This document shows, piece by piece, positions 62,506 through 64,000 of a stretch of 64,000 nucleotides of DNA. Source of the stretch: Sphingobium sp. (GTDB lineage: Bacteria > Pseudomonadota > Alphaproteobacteria > Sphingomonadales > Sphingomonadaceae); the NCBI GenBank assembly GCA_035196065.1, contig CP136575.1, positions 2,768,769 through 2,832,768 on the forward strand, given 5' to 3'. Position 1 is the stretch's first letter; each line of letters begins with the position of its first letter. The notes beneath the pieces are model-generated. The model worked only from the letters and a program-made list of their open reading frames with translations. It ran no database searches and was not told where the DNA came from. A program made the translations under genes and the position numbers.

Positions 62506-63106
62506 CGCCCCGTTTCGGCTTCCAGCTTAGCAATCGCCAGATGTAAGTGCCGATAATCGCGACTATCACCAGCGTCGACAATGGCCCCAGCCATTTTTCG
62601 ACATCTGCAAACTGGCTGCCAAGGAAATAACCCGCGCCGGCCAGCGCCGCACTCCAGCCCGCCGTCCCTATAGTAGAAAATATCAGGAAACGGCGCAGTG
62701 ACATTTGAAACAGCCCGGCAGGGATTGAGATCAACGAGCGAAGCGTGGGGATCATGCGGGCGACAAGCACGATGATCGATCCATGTTTGCGGAACAGCGC
62801 ATGGCCGCGCTCAACCTCTTCCCAGTCAAGCGTCAGCCAACGACTGTACCGGTCGATGAAGATATTCATCCGCTTTTCGCCGAACTTGATCGCCAACCAA
62901 TACCAGAACCAGTTGCCAAGCATGGCACCTGCAGTTCCCGCCGCAATTGTCCCTGCCAAGGTCATATGGCCACGCGATGCCGAAACGCCTGCCACCGTCA
63001 TGATCACTTCAGACGGCACCGGAGGAAACACGGTTTCGATGAGCATCAGCATTGCGACGCCCCAGTAACCGGCCCATTCGACCAGCCGGATAATCCAGTC
63101 TTCCAT
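62459..63106 (-). CDS. DedA-family membrane protein
   Basis: A 215-residue polytopic protein. The family pattern FPPVPSEVIMTVAGV (about 27-41) and GTAGAMLGNWFWYWLA with the downstream ARMIPTLRSLISIPAG (conserved Arg/Pro) identify DedA (SNARE-associated domain, related to undecaprenyl-phosphate and lipid flippases). The C-terminus is polar. It is likely involved in membrane lipid recycling and homeostasis. Confidence 0.93.
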   Translation of the reverse strand: MEDWIIRLVEWAGYWGVAMLMLIETVFPPVPSEVIMTVAGVSASRGHMTLAGTIAAGTAGAMLGNWFWYWLAIKFGEKRMNIFIDRYSRWLTLDWEEVERGHALFRKHGSIIVLVARMIPTLRSLISIPAGLFQMSLRRFLIFSTIGTAGWSAALAGAGYFLGSQFADVEKWLGPLSTLVIVAIIGTYIWRLLSWKPKRGAIAPADANSDTHPEA

Positions 63107-63111
63107 CTATC

Positions 63112-64000
63112 TTATCTCTTCAGTCTGCGCTCGATCGCGTCCCAGATCTGCGACGGCGTATCGGTGCCGTTGAAACGGTCGATAGCAACGATCCCAGTGG
63201 GCGAGGTCACGTTGATTTCTGTGAGCCATTCGCCCCCGATCACGTCGATACCCACGAATATCAGGCCCAGTTCCTTTAGGCGCGGGCCCATTGCGGCACA
63301 GATTTCCTGTTCGCGCGGCGTAAGCTCGGTCGCCTCGGCGCTGCCGCCTACGGCAAGATTGCTGCGAAATTCACCCTCGCCCGGGCGGCGGTTAATCGCA
63401 CCTGCGACCTCGCCATCAATCAGCACAATGCGCTTATCGCCTTTTGCTACATCGGGAAGGAAAGGCTGCACCATATGCGGTTCGGGCCAGGTGGTGTTGA
63501 ACACTTCAAACAGCGCGCCCAGATTGTCACCCTCTGCCGGCACACGGAAAATCGCCTTGCCGCCATTGCCGTGCAGCGGTTTGACCACGACGGCTCCATG
63601 CATTTTCTGGAATTCGCGCACCTCGTCGGCCGAACGGGTGATCAGCGTCGGCGGCATGAAGCGGCGATAATCGAGCACCATCACCTTTTCAGGCGCGTTG
63701 CGAACACTGACCGGATTGTTGACGACCAGCGTTTCATGCTCGATCCGTTCGAGAAGGTGCGTCGCAGTGATATAACCGACATGGAATGGCGGATCCTGCC
63801 GCATCAGCACCACATCGACATCGCGGCCCAGATCGATCTTTTGCGCCTCACCAAAGCGATAATGCGCGCCGGCAACGCGTTGCAGATCATGCACCGGATG
63901 CGCGACGGCGCTCAATCGGTCATCGGCATCAAGGCTCAACGTTCCTACATCATAATGCCAGATGGAATAACCGCGCGACTGGGCAGAAAGCATCAATGCA
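63112..64000 (-). CDS. gshB: Glutathione synthetase (5' end outside window)
   Basis: The C-terminal 295 or more residues of GshB, the ATP-grasp enzyme joining glycine to gamma-glutamylcysteine. Visible are QDPPFHVGYITATHLLE (substrate site), VVVKPLHGNGGKAIFRV (ATP-grasp lysine and glycine loop), GDKRIVLIDGEVAGAINR and FVGIDVIGGEWLTEINVTSP (metal ligands). The frame continues to the window edge (ALMLSAQSRGY aligns with the normal region near residue 25), so roughly 25 N-terminal residues are missing. It precedes dedA by 5 nt in the same direction. Confidence 0.95.
   Translation of the reverse strand, partial: ALMLSAQSRGYSIWHYDVGTLSLDADDRLSAVAHPVHDLQRVAGAHYRFGEAQKIDLGRDVDVVLMRQDPPFHVGYITATHLLERIEHETLVVNNPVSVRNAPEKVMVLDYRRFMPPTLITRSADEVREFQKMHGAVVVKPLHGNGGKAIFRVPAEGDNLGALFEVFNTTWPEPHMVQPFLPDVAKGDKRIVLIDGEVAGAINRRPGEGEFRSNLAVGGSAEATELTPREQEICAAMGPRLKELGLIFVGIDVIGGEWLTEINVTSPTGIVAIDRFNGTDTPSQIWDAIERRLKR

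Noticed and set aside
1-64000. CRISPR array, insertion sequence, prophage or toxin-antitoxin module
   Set aside because: None of the expected repeats, transposases, phage genes or paired small genes was seen on reading the window.

Overview
The window reads as chromosome of a sphingomonad-type alphaproteobacterium. The evidence is a PhyR receiver domain at the left edge, a sigma-EcfG-type promoter (GGAAC-N16-CGTT), an alphaproteobacterial heat-shock promoter in front of dnaK, the hrcA-grpE / rph-rdgB-hemW arrangement, a DksA-like protein without zinc-finger cysteines, and a PEP-CTERM-like surface protein. No rRNA, intact tRNA, CRISPR array, insertion sequence or prophage was found. Most of the window is ordinary housekeeping sequence with dense coding and many short or overlapping gene junctions.

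Layout. 0-4.7 kb: the end of phyR converges on a two-gene glycan operon (a GT4 glycosyltransferase fusion and a GH130 glycosidase/phosphorylase) that has its own sigma-EcfG promoter. 4.7-10.4 kb: an acyl-CoA catabolism cluster (crotonase, two acyl-CoA dehydrogenases, MaoC-like dehydratase, MDR oxidoreductase) containing a chimeric pseudogene that joins a CaiB-type CoA-transferase start to a thiolase end. 10.5-13.7 kb: a DMT transporter, a nitrilase-family hydrolase and a tandem pair of 82-residue exported small proteins, each with its own terminator. 13.7-21.2 kb: galE, hslV-hslU, an M16 protease, a CinA-type protein and map. 21.3-31.9 kb: argC, an NlpC/P60 hydrolase, a leucyl aminopeptidase, a Baeyer-Villiger-type monooxygenase, rimO, an NlpD-like lipoprotein, surE and serS. 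32-37.6 kb: a Ser/Gly-rich PEP-CTERM-like protein, a dksA-like gene, an M48 lipoprotein protease, accA and xerD. 37.6-46.2 kb: a large exported protein with a small membrane partner, aroK-aroB, a Kef-type antiporter, an IscU/NifU-like protein, cvpA, radA and a nitroreductase. 46.3-57.3 kb: a patatin-like protein, a metallo-hydrolase, a lysozyme-like exported protein, dnaJ-dnaK, a copper-chaperone-like lipoprotein with an HExxH protein, a MATE exporter and a CDP-alcohol phosphotransferase. 57.3-64 kb: grpE-hrcA diverging from rph-rdgB-hemW-xerC, then dedA and gshB, which runs off the right edge.

How the genes work together. Proteostasis is strongly represented (dnaK, dnaJ, grpE, hrcA, hslVU and several envelope proteases). 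The general stress response appears at the left edge, where the master regulator PhyR lies next to a candidate target operon for glycan synthesis or turnover. That operon, the tandem small exported proteins, and the 58-residue membrane protein paired with a 605-residue exported protein are the least explained parts of the window. The clearest sign of genome decay is the CaiB-thiolase deletion chimera.
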